From: a virus
DNA: 57,669 nt
IMG/VR virus record: IMGVR_UViG_3300033149_004313
Span: 1 to 57,669 of that record
Reading direction: 5' to 3' (one strand)
Shown here: positions 57,449 to 57,669 of the stretch, one piece after another
Layout of the letters: each line of letters opens with the position of its first letter
Position numbering within the stretch: the first letter of the stretch is position 1
The notes under the pieces: model-generated
Databases searched by the model: none
What the model saw: only the letters and a program-made list of their open reading frames with translations
What the model was told of the DNA's origin: nothing
Translations under genes and position numbers: made by a program

Positions 57449-57669
57449 ATGGATAGAACAACTTTTAAAAAACAATATGACCCTGACCCAAAGGATGCTT
57501 CTACTCAGGAATATATACGTAAACTTGAGGAAGAGAATGATCGGCTCAAAAAGCAGGTGGGCACTGATGAGAGGCTTTATGATTACATTAAAGGCGGTAT
57601 AGAGGCATTTGAACCACCTAAAAAAATAATATATAATAAGCCGGTATTATCCCACGATGAGGTGCACGC
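57449..57669 (+). CDS. Metallophosphoesterase, 5' part (continues at base 1)
   Basis: ATG at 57449 begins the charged helical N-terminus (EYIRKLEEENDRLKKQ) and continues, through the repeated 114 bases, into the reading frame at base 2. The full gene has 343 codons. See the entry starting at 1. Confidence 0.9.
   Translation, partial: MDRTTFKKQYDPDPKDASTQEYIRKLEEENDRLKKQVGTDERLYDYIKGGIEAFEPPKKIIYNKPVLSHDEVH
57556..57669. repeat. Terminal direct repeat, copy 2
   Basis: Identical to bases 1-114. See copy 1. Confidence 0.95.

Noticed and set aside
1-57669. Integrase, tRNA genes and CRISPR arrays
   Set aside because: Searched by eye on both strands. No tyrosine or serine recombinase motif, no full tRNA cloverleaf, and no regularly spaced direct repeats with unique spacers were found.

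Overview
This window looks like the complete genome of a tailed phage (Caudoviricetes). The first 114 bases are repeated exactly at the end, and an ORF broken by the window edge (57449 to end, then 1-925) rejoins in frame, so the molecule is circular or circularly permuted with about 57,555 unique bases. It carries large terminase, portal, scaffold and N4-gp56-type major capsid genes. The host is probably Gram-negative: there is an Rz1-like lipoprotein, an outer-membrane barrel protein and several signal peptides. I saw no integrase, tRNA gene or CRISPR array.

Layout. (1) 56575-57446 plus the wrapped gene: a DNA-binding protein, a DUF4406-like protein and a metallophosphoesterase at the head of the long rightward operon. 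(2) 964-5243: a large membrane-anchored trypsin-like protease, then the lysis cassette (GH24 lysozyme, membrane peptides, holin-like protein, Rz1-like lipoprotein) with a strongly folded candidate RNA at 4583-4696. (3) 5243-22840: packaging, portal, head and tail genes. The large terminase is split by an apparent -1 frameshift in an A9T6 run. Small genes at 6827-10882 include Zn-ribbon, HExxH and GLMAG-motif proteins. (4) 22852-27391: an HNH endonuclease, a lone leftward lipoprotein gene with its own near-perfect promoter, a GNAT and two internal virion proteins. (5) 27391-33561: a 2056-residue polyvalent-type protein with a metalloprotease motif. (6) 33580-38723: signal-peptide-bearing virion or surface proteins, including beta-helices and a DUF481-like outer-membrane barrel.

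Early and accessory region. Two leftward blocks (38735-45147 and 50090-53216) hold many small, ATGA-coupled genes. Block 1 includes an annealing-protein-like gene next to a PD-(D/E)XK exonuclease. Block 2 includes an AcrIII-1-like ring nuclease (anti-type III CRISPR) and a ribbon-helix-helix regulator. Each block diverges from a rightward block across an operator region: two GTACAAATTGTCC sites at 45197-45396, and an ACCTAT-N3-ATAGGT array at 53333-53385 with 21-bp spacing. The rightward block 45397-49933 carries a Cro/CI-sized regulator predicted to be leaderless, RusA, a DHH phosphoesterase and two genes whose flanks look like integron cassettes with attC sites. The block from 53576 encodes a RecA-fold ATPase followed by nine TGACG iterons and AT-rich DNA, a good candidate replication origin.

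Many gaps between accessory genes fold into long closing helices. These, together with the cassette-like flanks, the ring nuclease and the terminase frameshift, are the main points for follow-up. All functions rest on reading motifs by eye; no database search was possible.
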